Source: UM-FILTER-47-13 sp964445195 (GTDB taxonomy: Bacteria > Pseudomonadota > Alphaproteobacteria > Micavibrionales > Micavibrionaceae). From it: 64,000 nt of DNA. Positions 43,269-52,273 of this stretch are shown piece by piece. The position numbers were made by a program, and so were the translations under genes. The notes under the pieces were generated by a model. It was not told where the DNA came from, ran no database searches, and worked only from the letters and a program-made list of their open reading frames with translations. Each line of letters begins with the position of its first letter. Position 1 is the stretch's first letter. The stretch spans positions 42,170 through 106,169 of the forward strand of contig CAYUKA010000005.1 of assembly GCA_964445195.1 (NCBI GenBank). Direction: 5' to 3'.

Positions 43269-44903
43269 ATGAACGCCCCTGATTCACAAGCGGCCGGCGT
43301 GGCCGGCAACACCATTCGCGACCCGCGGGCCGTACAGATAAAACGTGCCCTGATCTCCGTTACCAATAAAGACGGGCTGGACCGGTTTGCCCAAAAATTA
43401 CAGGCGCATGGTGTTGAAATTCTCTCAACGGGCGGCACGGCGCAGGCTTTGAAAGAGGCAGGCATTACCGTTACCGATGTCTCCTCTTACACCGGCTTTC
43501 CTGAAATTATGGACGGGCGCGTCAAAACACTGCACCCGAAAATCCATGGCGGCATTCTCGCCCGCCGCAGCGATGAAACCCACCGGCAGGCGATGACAGA
43601 GAACGAGATCGGGCCGATCGACCTGATCGTTGTCAATCTTTACCCGTTCAGCGAAACCGTACGCAGCGGCGCTGATTATGAAACATGTATCGAGAATATC
43701 GATATCGGCGGTCCGGCCATGATCCGCGCCGCCGCGAAAAACCACGAATTTGTGACGATCGTTACCGATCCGCAGGATTACGGGATTGTTACAAGCGAAC
43801 TGGATGAGCACGGCGGGGCGACAACCTATGCCGTCAGGCAAAAGCTGGCCGCCAACGCGCTGGCCCTGACCGCAACCTATGACGCAAATATCGCCAGCTG
43901 GATCGCCGCTGAGATTGATGAATATGAATTTCCGCGGCGGATCAGCTTTTCCGGCAGCTGGAAAACCACGCTGCGTTACGGCGAAAACCCGCACCAGAAG
44001 GCAGCGCTTTATCTCGACGGCAGCGACCGGCCCGGCGTCGCCACCGCAGCACAGCTTCAGGGCAAGGCGCTGTCTTACAACAACCTGAATGATACGGATG
44101 CGGCCTTTGAACTTGTCGCCGAGTTCGACCAGCCGGCCGTCGCAATCATCAAACACGCCAACCCCTCCGGCGTCGCCACCGCCGCCGCGCCGCTTGACGC
44201 CTACCGGTTGGCGCTGCGCTGTGATCCGGTCAGCGCCTTTGGCGGCATTATCGCGCTGAACCGCCCGCTGGATAAGGAAACAGCCGAAGAGATTATCAAG
44301 GTTTTCAGTGAAGTGATCATCGCCCCGTCCGTCGAGGCCGCAGCGGTCGATATACTGAAAACCAAGGAAAAGCTGCGCGTGCTGACCACCGGCGGTCTGC
44401 CCGACCCGCGGGCGCACCGCCGCCACGTCAAAACCCTGGCCGGCGGCCTGCTGGTGCAGGATGCCGATGACGGCTTGCTGTCAGAAGACATGCTAAAAGT
44501 CGTGACCGAACGCGAGCCGACCGAACAGGAACTAAAGGATATGATGTTCGCCGCCAAGGTCGCCAAACATGTCAAATCAAACGCCATTGTCTATGCCAGA
44601 GACGGCGCAACAGCCGGTATCGGCGCCGGGCAAATGAGCCGGATCGATTCAACACGAATCGCCGCCAAAAAGGCTGAAGATGCCGCCGCCGAAGCCGGGA
44701 TTGAAAAATCCCTCGCCAAAGGGGCCGTTGTCGCCTCGGACGCGTTCTTTCCGTTCCCTGACGGGCTGATCGCCGCCGCTGAAGCCGGAGTCACCGCCGT
44801 CATTCAGCCCGGCGGTTCAATTCGCGATGAGGACGTCATCGCTGCCGCCGATGAACGCGGACTGGCGATGATTTTCACCGGTATGCGCCATTTCCGGCAC
44901 TAA
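43269..44903 (+). CDS. purH: Bifunctional AICAR transformylase/IMP cyclohydrolase
   Basis: A 544-residue enzyme for the last two steps to IMP. The N-terminal cyclohydrolase domain has ISVTNKDGL, LSTGGTAQALKEAG and GRVKTLHPKIHGGILA; the transformylase part has LRYGENPHQKAALY, NLNDTDAAFELV, IKHANPSGVA and AFFPFPDGL. The length and both domains are normal, with an extra ~25-residue N-terminus. It starts ten bases after cheR with no strong ribosome site, so it may depend on read-through from the che operon. Confidence 0.96.
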   Translation: MNAPDSQAAGVAGNTIRDPRAVQIKRALISVTNKDGLDRFAQKLQAHGVEILSTGGTAQALKEAGITVTDVSSYTGFPEIMDGRVKTLHPKIHGGILARRSDETHRQAMTENEIGPIDLIVVNLYPFSETVRSGADYETCIENIDIGGPAMIRAAAKNHEFVTIVTDPQDYGIVTSELDEHGGATTYAVRQKLAANALALTATYDANIASWIAAEIDEYEFPRRISFSGSWKTTLRYGENPHQKAALYLDGSDRPGVATAAQLQGKALSYNNLNDTDAAFELVAEFDQPAVAIIKHANPSGVATAAAPLDAYRLALRCDPVSAFGGIIALNRPLDKETAEEIIKVFSEVIIAPSVEAAAVDILKTKEKLRVLTTGGLPDPRAHRRHVKTLAGGLLVQDADDGLLSEDMLKVVTEREPTEQELKDMMFAAKVAKHVKSNAIVYARDGATAGIGAGQMSRIDSTRIAAKKAEDAAAEAGIEKSLAKGAVVASDAFFPFPDGLIAAAEAGVTAVIQPGGSIRDEDVIAAADERGLAMIFTGMRHFRH

Positions 44904-45016
44904 AATATAGCCCTTCATACACATATCATGCATAAAACAATCGCTTTAAAAGCAATTATTTGTATAAAATCAGCATCCTTATCATAATTTTCTTCCAAAA
45001 ATATGGTATCTCAAAT

Positions 45017-45046
45017 TTGCGCGCGCGCCCCGCTTTCCGCTATAAT
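45017..45046 (+). promoter_or_regulatory. Sigma70-type promoter
   Basis: TTGCGC at 45017-45022, an 18-base spacer and TATAAT at 45041-45046 lie in the AT-rich gap (44904-45105) between purH and a four-gene cluster of unknown function. The predicted start is near 45053. Confidence 0.55.
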
Positions 45047-45105
45047 ATGATCATAAATACGGTAATAACGTAAAAAAATATAAATATAAAAGGGTGTTAT
45101 CTGGA

Positions 45106-46812
45106 ATGATCGACGAGTCCCCCACAGGTGAAGTGTCTGAAGAAAGCCGCAGCTGGTTCGGCCGCGCCTGGGACAACGTTGCCGGTGCCGCTAGTGAAGC
45201 CGGCAACATGGCGTTGCTGGTCCGCGAAGGAGCAATGGATTTCGTCGCCGGCATCCCCGCGATTCCCGGCTACATTGCCGATCTCGCCGATATGGGGGCC
45301 GAAGCACTGGGCGCTGACCTTTACGAAGGCTCTGCCGGGCAGTGGATACAGGGCCACGCCCGCGCCGGCATTGATTTTCTCGATCCGCTTAAACGGGCCG
45401 GAATTGAAGCCCGCATTGAAACCGATACAGACCGCGCTATTGTCGCCGGCACGTCTCTGGCCGGCGATGTCGCCTTGACGATTTTCTCAATGGGCGCCGG
45501 CGCCGTTAAACTGGCCGGCACGGCAGGGCGTGTTGCCACGATCGCCCGGACCGCAGAAGGAGCAAATGACATGAAACTGATTGGCAGATTATCGCAGATG
45601 TTAAGAGGATCAGGCGCGACGGTCAGGACCGGTGCCGACGATGCGGCAGGCGCACTGACCGCTTCGGCGGACGATATCGCCGCCGCCGGCAAAGGCGCTA
45701 GACAGGGTAAAAGCTGGGCCGAACATGCCAACGCGTCATCGCGCACAACATTGAAAGACGGCTTTTACGCTACCATGATGAGGGGTGCCGATATCCTTGA
45801 TGACCGCGTCGGCTTCAGGACCGGCTGGGCGCTGCGCGCACCGGCCTATGCCGTGCGCTACGGTCTGTCGGCCCTCGGCGTATCTTTCGGCACGGCACTC
45901 GCCGCCCATCTTTACACAGATGGAGGTTCATCGCGCGCACTGGCCCGCGGCACAAACGACGCGATGGACGGCCTGGCAAACATGGTACAGGGCGTCGCCC
46001 CCGGATTTGCCGAGGTTCTGCGCGACGCCGGTCCCGAGGTGGCGAAAGCCATTGTCGGCCTGTCCGTCGCTACATTCGATATGACCCGAGTCTATGTCTC
46101 CGAACTGGCCACAGACCGCGGCCTGGCACTTGATGAGCAGCAGCTTGAGTCCATGACCTACCTGTTGCAGGGTAATTCGATACAGGCAGCGCTGGCGGCT
46201 GGCGGTCTGGACCTTGTCAATGGCGAAACATTACTGACCATTCTTGAAAATGCGCGCACGGCAGACAACCAGCAAGAATACATTACAGCGCAACTGGCAG
46301 AAACGCTGGGCTTAGCGCAGGAAGAGGTTAGCGCGGCCCTGCAACGGTCGGCTGACGGCGCTTATCTCGCAGCAGACGAGGCCGCAGAGGCCGAAGCGAC
46401 AGCCGAAGCACCGGCAACGGGCACACAGCCGCAGGCAACCCTGCGCGAGCGGGCCGGTAACGCCTTTACCGGGGTACGGGACAGGGCCGAAGAGGCTGCC
46501 GATATGGCGCTGGATGCTTCAAATGGCGCGTTTCAGCAACAAATTATGGGCTGGCTGCGGCAAGCGCCGATTATCGGCACGATTATCGCGCTGTTCCAGT
46601 GGGTTTCCGACCTGTGGAACGAGCATGTCGCGCCGCTCTTTAACAGTGCTGAAAACGGCGACCTGGTCGTTCAGGGCAGCGGCGCCAGCCTGTCGGCGGC
46701 CACGCCCGGCGCAGAGGTAACGGCACAAAGCCATGATGGCGGAGAGCCGGAGCAGCGCCGCCTGGCGGCCAGCGATGCCGAAGTCGGCGGCCCGGCCCTG
46801 GCCCCGGCCTAA
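45106..46812 (+). CDS. Large alanine/glycine-rich protein of unknown function
   Basis: A 568-residue acidic protein that I do not recognise. It lacks a signal peptide but has three hydrophobic stretches near residues 115-141, 242-270 and 485-501 (APIIGTIIALFQWV). Between them are small-residue-rich helices such as DFVAGIPAIPGYIADLADMG, and a low-complexity Ala/Glu linker near 420-440. The makeup would suit a membrane-inserting or secreted effector, but that is speculation. GTG 45094 is also in frame; ATG 45106 is preferred. It starts a run of four same-strand unknown genes, with its own promoter. Confidence 0.75.
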   Translation: MIDESPTGEVSEESRSWFGRAWDNVAGAASEAGNMALLVREGAMDFVAGIPAIPGYIADLADMGAEALGADLYEGSAGQWIQGHARAGIDFLDPLKRAGIEARIETDTDRAIVAGTSLAGDVALTIFSMGAGAVKLAGTAGRVATIARTAEGANDMKLIGRLSQMLRGSGATVRTGADDAAGALTASADDIAAAGKGARQGKSWAEHANASSRTTLKDGFYATMMRGADILDDRVGFRTGWALRAPAYAVRYGLSALGVSFGTALAAHLYTDGGSSRALARGTNDAMDGLANMVQGVAPGFAEVLRDAGPEVAKAIVGLSVATFDMTRVYVSELATDRGLALDEQQLESMTYLLQGNSIQAALAAGGLDLVNGETLLTILENARTADNQQEYITAQLAETLGLAQEEVSAALQRSADGAYLAADEAAEAEATAEAPATGTQPQATLRERAGNAFTGVRDRAEEAADMALDASNGAFQQQIMGWLRQAPIIGTIIALFQWVSDLWNEHVAPLFNSAENGDLVVQGSGASLSAATPGAEVTAQSHDGGEPEQRRLAASDAEVGGPALAPA

Positions 46813-46833
46813 GAGGATAAAGGACAAAGCGAA

Positions 46834-47274
46834 ATGGCAGCTTATGCACAAACATATCGACAGACGACAAAAGCGGTGCCGCAGGCCATAGCCTGTGCTA
46901 GCATAAAAAGCATGAGCGAGAAGGATGAAATCAGGCAGAGTTTCAACCGCATGCCGGAAAGCGAAGACTTTGCCGGCGCGCATTTTGACCTCGTCGCCGA
47001 CAAAAAAACCGGCAAAGTCTGGATCCTGCATGACAAGCCGTTCCGCGATCAGGGCCGGATTGACCATATCGAATATGACGCGCAGGAACGGCGCCTGAGA
47101 CTGATCACAAAAGACGGCAGCAGCCAGTATCTCGGCCCGGCGATCGGCGACCTGCTGCATGATTATGTTGTCAAAACGGATGAAATCGCGGCCTTTATGG
47201 TCAAACAGGGCGGCGGCTTTGAACAAATGTTCGTTACGCCGCTCAAACATGTAAAAACAGGCAAACCGGTGTAG
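46834..47274 (+). CDS. Unknown protein, 146 aa, paralogue of the next gene
   Basis: A soluble protein whose core (AHFDLVADKKTGKVWILHDKPF, then RLRLITKDGSSQYLGPAI) lines up with the 130-residue product of the next gene: both show F-DLV, a KV segment, H-(D/N)-KPF, a short beta-strand pair and a DG turn followed by a glycine and Ile. AAAGGACAAAGCGA supports ATG 46834; an internal ATG at 46912 would remove a weakly basic N-terminus. It begins 22 bases after the large unknown gene, so they are probably one operon. Confidence 0.75.
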   Translation: MAAYAQTYRQTTKAVPQAIACASIKSMSEKDEIRQSFNRMPESEDFAGAHFDLVADKKTGKVWILHDKPFRDQGRIDHIEYDAQERRLRLITKDGSSQYLGPAIGDLLHDYVVKTDEIAAFMVKQGGGFEQMFVTPLKHVKTGKPV

Positions 47275-47327
47275 ATACTATAATTTTATGAAAAATTTTT
47301 ACGCTGTGTTAAGATTAGTAGTGTTGA

Positions 47328-47720
47328 ATGATGGGTACGGACGGCTTAGACTATCGGGGTGTGCAACAAACTATGTCAGTGGCTGTCATGGCAAATGAAG
47401 CATCCCAAAAAGAATATTCGAGTGAAGTTGGCGATCCGGGCTTCAAGATCGATCTGGTTGTGAATGAAGGCGCCAAGGTCGCCGTGTTTCACAACAAGCC
47501 GTTCAAGAAGCCCTTGTCATGGCTCGAGTTTAACCTGGGTACGAAGCAACTCGACTTCGTTATGGATGACGGCGACATCCGTAATTTTGGGACGAAAATC
47601 CCCGAAGACTTCGCCACAGACATGCAAAACGCGCATGTCGTATTGATGGTACTGATGGATGAAGAGACCAAAGAGCCGGATAGCGGCCAGTATTTTCCTC
47701 TCATCATTCATCGGGACTAG
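47328..47720 (+). CDS. Unknown protein, 130 aa, paralogue of the previous gene
   Basis: A soluble acidic protein with FKIDLVVNEGAKVAVFHNKPF and KQLDFVMDDGDIRNFGTKIP matching the previous product position by position, which indicates tandem duplication followed by divergence. The C-terminus LMDEETKEPDSGQYFPLIIHRD differs. Two adjacent ATGs at 47328 and 47331, and others at 47373 and 47388, are possible starts; ribosome signals are weak. The function is unknown. Confidence 0.7.
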   Translation: MMGTDGLDYRGVQQTMSVAVMANEASQKEYSSEVGDPGFKIDLVVNEGAKVAVFHNKPFKKPLSWLEFNLGTKQLDFVMDDGDIRNFGTKIPEDFATDMQNAHVVLMVLMDEETKEPDSGQYFPLIIHRD

Positions 47721-47763
47721 AAAACGGTAAACAATAAAACGTTAAAAAAAAGAGGAGTGTGTA

Positions 47764-47946
47764 ATGACGGCATATACCGAATTCGTAGGACCCGATGCGG
47801 TGAACGGTGCGATTAAGGCCATGGGCCTTGATACGGACCGTGTTCTGCCCCTGCAGGGTGACGGCCTGGTGAATGCCCCGGCACAGACCGCCGGCGGCCC
47901 GGCCGTGACAAACAACGGCGGCCCGAGCGACCCGAGCCCGGTTTAA
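47764..47946 (+). CDS. Unknown small protein, 60 aa
   Basis: It begins MTAYTEFVGPDAVNGAIKAM and ends in a Pro/Gly/Asn-rich, probably disordered tail (GGPAVTNNGGPSDPSPV). AAGAGGAGTGTGTA is a clear ribosome site, which supports this short frame being translated. It is the fourth gene of the unknown cluster and the last before lepA. The VNGAIKAMGLDTDRVLPLQGDG stretch has no family I can name. Confidence 0.6.
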   Translation: MTAYTEFVGPDAVNGAIKAMGLDTDRVLPLQGDGLVNAPAQTAGGPAVTNNGGPSDPSPV

Positions 47947-47962
47947 AAACAAACGCTGTCAG

Positions 47963-48046
47963 GAATAGCGCGCAACACTGCCTTCGCAGGCTATGGCTGC
48001 GCTATTCGCTTGAGAAAAAGCGCAGAGTGTTATACATCTTCTGCGC
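47963..48046 (+). promoter_or_regulatory. Two hairpins in front of lepA
   Basis: GAATAGCGC (47963-47971) and GCGCTATTC (47999-48007) form a 9-bp stem that could end the upstream transcript. GCGCAGA (48020-48026) and TCTGCGC (48040-48046) form a 7-bp stem whose second arm touches the lepA ATG. No ribosome site is present. TTGAGA ... TATACA overlaps this, with 15 bases of spacing. Confidence 0.4.
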
Positions 48047-49855
48047 ATGAGCAAACCACTTGCCGAAATCCGCAATTTCGCGATTATCGCCCATATCGAT
48101 CATGGGAAATCCACGCTGGCCGACCGGCTGATCCAGCATTGCGGGGGCCTCACCGACCGTGAGATGCAGCAGCAGGTGCTGGATAACATGGAGCTGGAGC
48201 GCGAGCGCGGCATCACCATCAAGGCCCAGACCGTCCGCCTGATGTACAAGGCCAAAGACGGCATCGAATACCAGCTGAACCTGATGGATACGCCCGGCCA
48301 TGTCGATTTCTCCTATGAAGTCTCGCGCTCGCTGGCCTCGTGCGAAGGCTCGGTCCTCGTTGTTGACGCTTCGCAAGGGGTTGAGGCGCAGACGCTGGCT
48401 AATGTTTATCAGGCCATCGATAACGACCACGAGATTGTCCCGGTCCTGAACAAGATCGACCTGCCCGCCGCCGAGCCGGAACGGGTGCGCGAGGATATCG
48501 AGACTGTCATCGGCATCCCGGCCGACGACGCCGTGCCCTGCTCCGCCAAGACCGGCGCGGGGATCGAAGAACTGCTCGAAGCCATCGTCACCAAATTACC
48601 GCCGCCGCATGACGGCGATCACGAGGCACCGCCCAAGGCGCTGCTGGTCGATAGCTGGTATGACCCGTATCTGGGCGTCGTGATCCTGGTGCGCGTTATT
48701 GACGGCTACCTGCGCAAAGGCATGAAAGCCTTTTTCATGGGCACCAGGGCGGCGCGGGAAATCGACCGGGTCGGTATCTTCACCCCCAAACATGTGATGG
48801 TCGATGCGCTCGGCCCCGGCGAGATGGGCTTTATCACCGCCGGGATCAAGGATATCTCCGAAACGCTGGTCGGCGATACGATCACCGATGAGAAAAAGCG
48901 CTGCGCCGAGGCGCTGGAAGGCTTCAAGCCGAGCGTGCCGATGGTCTTCTGTTCTCTCTTCCCGGTCGATAACGGCGAGTATGAAAAGCTGCGTGAAAGT
49001 ATCGGCAAGCTCAAACTCAACGACGCCGCTTTGCATTACGAGCCGGAGAACTCGCAGGCGCTAGGCATGGGCTTTCGCTGCGGCTTCCTCGGCCTGCTGC
49101 ATATGGAGATCATTCAGGAACGGCTGGAGCGGGAGTTCGACCTCGACCTGATCCCGACCGCGCCGAGCGTTGTTTATGTCGTCCACCTGACCAACGGCGA
49201 AGTCACCGACCTGTATAACCCGGTCGATATGCCGGAGGTCGTCAAGATCAGGGAAATCCAGGAGCCATGGATCAAGGCGACGATTTTAACGCCGGATGAA
49301 TATCTTGGCGGACTGCTGCAGCTGTGCGAGGAACGGCGGGGCGTCCAGCTTGACCTGACCTATGCGGGCGAGCGCGCGATGTTGTCCTACCGCCTGCCGC
49401 TTAACGAAGTCGTGTTCGATTTTTACGACCGGCTGAAGAGCATCTCGCGCGGCTATGCCAGCTTTGATTACGAGCTGGACGGCTATGAAACCGGTGACCT
49501 TGTGAAGATGGAAATCCTGGTCAATGGCGAACCGGTTGACGCGCTGGCGATGATCGTCCCGCGCGACCAGGCCGAGCGCCGCGGCCGCCAGCTGTGCGAG
49601 CGCCTGAAGGACCTGATCCCCAAACAGATGTTCAAAATCGCGATCCAGGCCGCGATCGGCGGCAAGATCATCGCCCGCGAAACCCTGTCCGCATTGCGCA
49701 AGGACGTCACCGCCAAATGCTATGGCGGCGATATCACCCGCAAGCGCAAGCTGCTGGAAAAGCAGAAAAAGGGCAAGGCCAAGATGCGCCAATATGGTAA
49801 CGTAGAAATACCGCAAAGCGCTTTTATCGCCGCACTGAAGATGGGTGATGAGTAG
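48047..49855 (+). CDS. lepA: Elongation factor 4 (back-translocating GTPase LepA)
   Basis: A 602-residue translational GTPase. The G1 motif is AHIDHGKST at about 15-23, G2 RERGITIKAQ, G3 DTPGHVDF and G4 NKIDLP. The family-specific C-terminal domain ends in KRKLLEKQKKGKAKMRQYGNVEIPQSAFIA. The length is standard. It acts on ribosomes under stress or in biogenesis. It lacks a ribosome site and has a hairpin against its start codon, so initiation may be leaderless or regulated. Confidence 0.97.
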   Translation: MSKPLAEIRNFAIIAHIDHGKSTLADRLIQHCGGLTDREMQQQVLDNMELERERGITIKAQTVRLMYKAKDGIEYQLNLMDTPGHVDFSYEVSRSLASCEGSVLVVDASQGVEAQTLANVYQAIDNDHEIVPVLNKIDLPAAEPERVREDIETVIGIPADDAVPCSAKTGAGIEELLEAIVTKLPPPHDGDHEAPPKALLVDSWYDPYLGVVILVRVIDGYLRKGMKAFFMGTRAAREIDRVGIFTPKHVMVDALGPGEMGFITAGIKDISETLVGDTITDEKKRCAEALEGFKPSVPMVFCSLFPVDNGEYEKLRESIGKLKLNDAALHYEPENSQALGMGFRCGFLGLLHMEIIQERLEREFDLDLIPTAPSVVYVVHLTNGEVTDLYNPVDMPEVVKIREIQEPWIKATILTPDEYLGGLLQLCEERRGVQLDLTYAGERAMLSYRLPLNEVVFDFYDRLKSISRGYASFDYELDGYETGDLVKMEILVNGEPVDALAMIVPRDQAERRGRQLCERLKDLIPKQMFKIAIQAAIGGKIIARETLSALRKDVTAKCYGGDITRKRKLLEKQKKGKAKMRQYGNVEIPQSAFIAALKMGDE

Positions 49856-49857
49856 GT

Positions 49858-50202
49858 ATGTTTAAGAACTTCCAGCAATCCTTTTCAGAAAACGCAGGAA
49901 TTTGGATACTTGTATTTCTGCTTATTTTTTCAGTTTATTCACATTATCAAACAGGTAAAAACTTTTCTGAAGTATGTGAATACGTCCTGTATCTAAATGA
50001 AGGCTTTTATGATTCTGAATCTGGTAAGGAATTTATCGGTACGGGCATTGATTTAGATTCTATGGTATTTGAAATCCAAGAACGGGGCGAGTTAGCACAA
50101 TCTGATACACCAGAAGGCAGAGCATTTCAGTTTTGGGAAGAAAATAAGAAGCACATTGTCGGTCCGTGTAGAAACAGACTGTCTACACCACCTGACTATT
50201 AA
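49858..50202 (+). CDS. Hypothetical membrane-anchored protein, 114 aa
   Basis: It starts two bases after lepA and is clearly richer in A+T than lepA, which suggests a recent arrival. One hydrophobic segment at about residues 14-28 (GIWILVFLLIFSVY) is followed by a soluble acidic part with two cysteines (EVCEYVLYL and VGPCRNRL). I cannot assign a family. A palindromic repeat begins six bases after the stop. Confidence 0.65.
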   Translation: MFKNFQQSFSENAGIWILVFLLIFSVYSHYQTGKNFSEVCEYVLYLNEGFYDSESGKEFIGTGIDLDSMVFEIQERGELAQSDTPEGRAFQFWEENKKHIVGPCRNRLSTPPDY

Positions 50203-50207
50203 TGTAA

Positions 50208-50296
50208 CTGGATTGCTTCGTCGGCTCCGCCTCCTCGCAATGACGTGGCAAGTTTCACCGTCATTGCGAAGGAATGAAATGACCGAAGCAATCCAG
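50208..50296. repeat. Palindromic repeat left of GIY-YIG gene
   Basis: CTGGATTGCTTCG (50208-50220) and CGAAGCAATCCAG (50284-50296) are perfect inverted arms; CTCGCAATGACG and CGTCATTGCGAAG lie head to head inside. It is the same family as the unit at 23828, turned inside out. Confidence 0.85.
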
Positions 50297-50316
50297 AAAG
50301 GCCACAGGGCGATACA

Positions 50317-50607
50317 ATGAAACAGCCTGCTGTTTACATCATGGCCAGCGAACGCAATGGCACGCTTTATACCGGCGTCACGTCCAATCTTCCCAAAAGG
50401 GTTTACGAACATAAAAGCGGCGTTACTGACGGCTTCACTTCAAAATACAAATGCCGCGATCTTGTTTACTATGCGATGTTTGATGACATGGACGCTGCCA
50501 TCACGGAAGAAAAACGCATCAAGGGCGGTAACCGGAAAAAGAAGCTGGCGCTGATTGAAACCATGAACCCCGACTGGCGGGATTTGTATGAAACAATAGC
50601 ATCGTAG
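50317..50607 (+). CDS. GIY-YIG nuclease superfamily protein (UPF0213-like)
   Basis: A 96-residue single-domain GIY-YIG protein. The signature appears as VYIMASERNGTLYTGVTSNL with the following Arg (LPKRVYEHK) and the conserved Glu in ITEEKRIKGGNRKKKLALIE. Such stand-alone domains are small nucleases or nuclease-like proteins of uncertain role, some linked to mobile DNA. The gene is tightly bracketed by two full copies of the GTCATTGCGAG-type palindrome, 20 bases before its ATG and abutting its stop, which makes it look like a cargo unit. Confidence 0.88.
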   Translation: MKQPAVYIMASERNGTLYTGVTSNLPKRVYEHKSGVTDGFTSKYKCRDLVYYAMFDDMDAAITEEKRIKGGNRKKKLALIETMNPDWRDLYETIAS

Positions 50608-50740
50608 CTGGATTGCCACGTCGCTTCTTTTGAAGGTGTCCCACGCGCTACGCGCTTCGGGACGGACGCTCCTCGCAATGACAGAGGAAAAAGAGCGCCG
50701 TCATTGCGACCCCGGCCTTGAGCCGGGGGAAGCAATCCAG
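50608..50740. repeat. Palindromic repeat right of GIY-YIG gene
   Basis: CTGGATTGC (50608-50616) and GCAATCCAG (50732-50740) are inverted arms, with CTCGCAATGAC (50672-50682) and GTCATTGCGA (50700-50709) inside. It begins directly after the GIY-YIG stop codon. Confidence 0.85.
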
Positions 50741-50810
50741 AAAACTCCGCCTCTTGGCACGGCCTTTGACTGTTCTATATGAATTTGCGGAAACAGAAAG
50801 GATCAACGCC

Positions 50811-51512
50811 ATGATCACAGTCTACCCCTATGAAACTCTCGGCCATCACGATTTCGGCTGGCTGGATGCGCGGTATCATTTCAGCTTTGCGCGCTATCAT
50901 AACCCGGACCGCATGGGCTTTGGCAGCCTGCGGGTGATTAACGACGATATCGTGCAGGCCGGCAAAGGGTTCGACACCCATCCGCATGACAATATGGAGA
51001 TCATCACCTATGTCCGCAAAGGCGCGATCACGCACAAGGATTCCGCCGGCAATGAAGGCCGCACCGAAGCGGGCGACGTTCAGGTGATGAGCGCCGGCAG
51101 CGGCGTCACCCATTCCGAGCATAATCATGAGACCGAGGATACCAGCCTGTACCAGATCTGGATCCTGCCGCGTGAGCGTAATATCGCGCCGCGCTGGGAC
51201 GCCCGCAGCTTCCCGAAAGAGCCCGCTAATGACAGCCTGCCGCTGCTGGTCTCCGGCTATGAGCAGGATCAGGGCGACGGCGTGCTGTATATCAACGCCG
51301 ACGCGGCCATTTATGGCGGCCGGCTGTCCGGCGGTACCGAAATCACCCAGAGCCTGCGTCAGCAGGGCTATGTGCTGGTCTCTGACGGGACGCTTGAAAT
51401 TGACGGCACGGCCCTTAAGAAAGGCGACGGCGCCGAAATCACCGGCGCGGAAACGGTGACAATCAAAGCGCTTGATGACGCCGAAATCGTGCTGATCGAT
51501 GTTCCGGCGTAA
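50811..51512 (+). CDS. Pirin family protein
   Basis: A 233-residue bicupin of the YhaK/pirin type. The N-terminal metal site is FDTHPHDNMEIITYV, and HSEHNHETED follows the GSGVTHSE turn. Some relatives oxidise flavonols such as quercetin; others regulate metabolism, so the role is open. The frame is open to 50718, but AGAAAGGATCAACGCC sets the start at 50811. Confidence 0.88.
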   Translation: MITVYPYETLGHHDFGWLDARYHFSFARYHNPDRMGFGSLRVINDDIVQAGKGFDTHPHDNMEIITYVRKGAITHKDSAGNEGRTEAGDVQVMSAGSGVTHSEHNHETEDTSLYQIWILPRERNIAPRWDARSFPKEPANDSLPLLVSGYEQDQGDGVLYINADAAIYGGRLSGGTEITQSLRQQGYVLVSDGTLEIDGTALKKGDGAEITGAETVTIKALDDAEIVLIDVPA

Positions 51513-51555
51513 CTAACACTCCCTTTTTGCCCTGACGCCTGCTATAACCGCCGGC

Positions 51556-52266
51556 ATGGATATGGTGAGCAATGAAATTCTGTTAATCGCCGTGATGCTG
51601 GCGGGCCTGTCCGCCGTGCCGTTTGCCGCTTATATGGGCAAGGCATGGCTGCAGGGCTATGTGGTGATGATCACGCTGCTGCTGGGCATTACCGATGCAA
51701 AAGTGATCATGGCGTTCGGCCTGCCGATTACGCTCGGCACCGCACTGTATGCAACGATCTTCCTCGCCACCGACGTGCTGAATGAAAATTACGGCAAGAA
51801 AGCCGCCTATGAAACGGTGCGGGTCAGCGTCTTCGCCGCGCTGCTGTTCCAGCTCTTTCTGCAGGCCAGCCGCATCGCCGCCCCGGCCGAGGGTGTCGGG
51901 GATCTGGCCGCGGCCATGGATACGGTCTTTACCACATCGCTTAGAATCGTCGCGGCGGGGCTGTTCGTTTATTTCCTCAGCCAAAGCCTTGATGTCTGGC
52001 TCTATGACAAGATCAGGCGCTGGACCGATGAACGGCATCTGTGGCTGCGCAATAACGGCAGCACCCTGATCTCGCAGCTTTTCGACACGTTCGCGTTTGC
52101 CTTCCTCGCCTTTTACGGGATGTTTGACGGCTGGTTCCAGCTCGCCGCCGTCGCTTACGGTGTCAAAATCGCCGTGGCTCTGGCCGATACGCCGTTCGCC
52201 TACCTAAGCCGGTATATCGTCCGCCTTGCGAAAACACGTGCGAAAGCACGGCCGGCAGCCGCCTGA
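51556..52266 (+). CDS. yhhQ: Queuosine precursor transporter (YhhQ/DUF165 family)
   Basis: A 236-residue inner-membrane protein with about six hydrophobic segments. The family motifs are ATDVLNENYGKKAAYETV and NNGSTLISQLFDTFAFAF. YhhQ in E. coli imports queuosine precursors such as preQ0 and preQ1, used to modify tRNA wobble guanosine. No queuosine synthesis genes are in the window. It lies 43 bases after pirin and 7 bases before a DUF2784 gene. Confidence 0.88.
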   Translation: MDMVSNEILLIAVMLAGLSAVPFAAYMGKAWLQGYVVMITLLLGITDAKVIMAFGLPITLGTALYATIFLATDVLNENYGKKAAYETVRVSVFAALLFQLFLQASRIAAPAEGVGDLAAAMDTVFTTSLRIVAAGLFVYFLSQSLDVWLYDKIRRWTDERHLWLRNNGSTLISQLFDTFAFAFLAFYGMFDGWFQLAAVAYGVKIAVALADTPFAYLSRYIVRLAKTRAKARPAAA

Positions 52267-52273
52267 TCCCGCT

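Noticed and set aside
43425..44426. Minus-strand open frame of 333 codons opposite purH
   Set aside because: purH motifs are continuous across it; the antisense frame reflects codon composition.
44904..45000. Terminator after purH (AATCGCTTT / AAAGCAATT)
   Set aside because: The stem is weak, mismatched and AT-rich, with no clear T-run.
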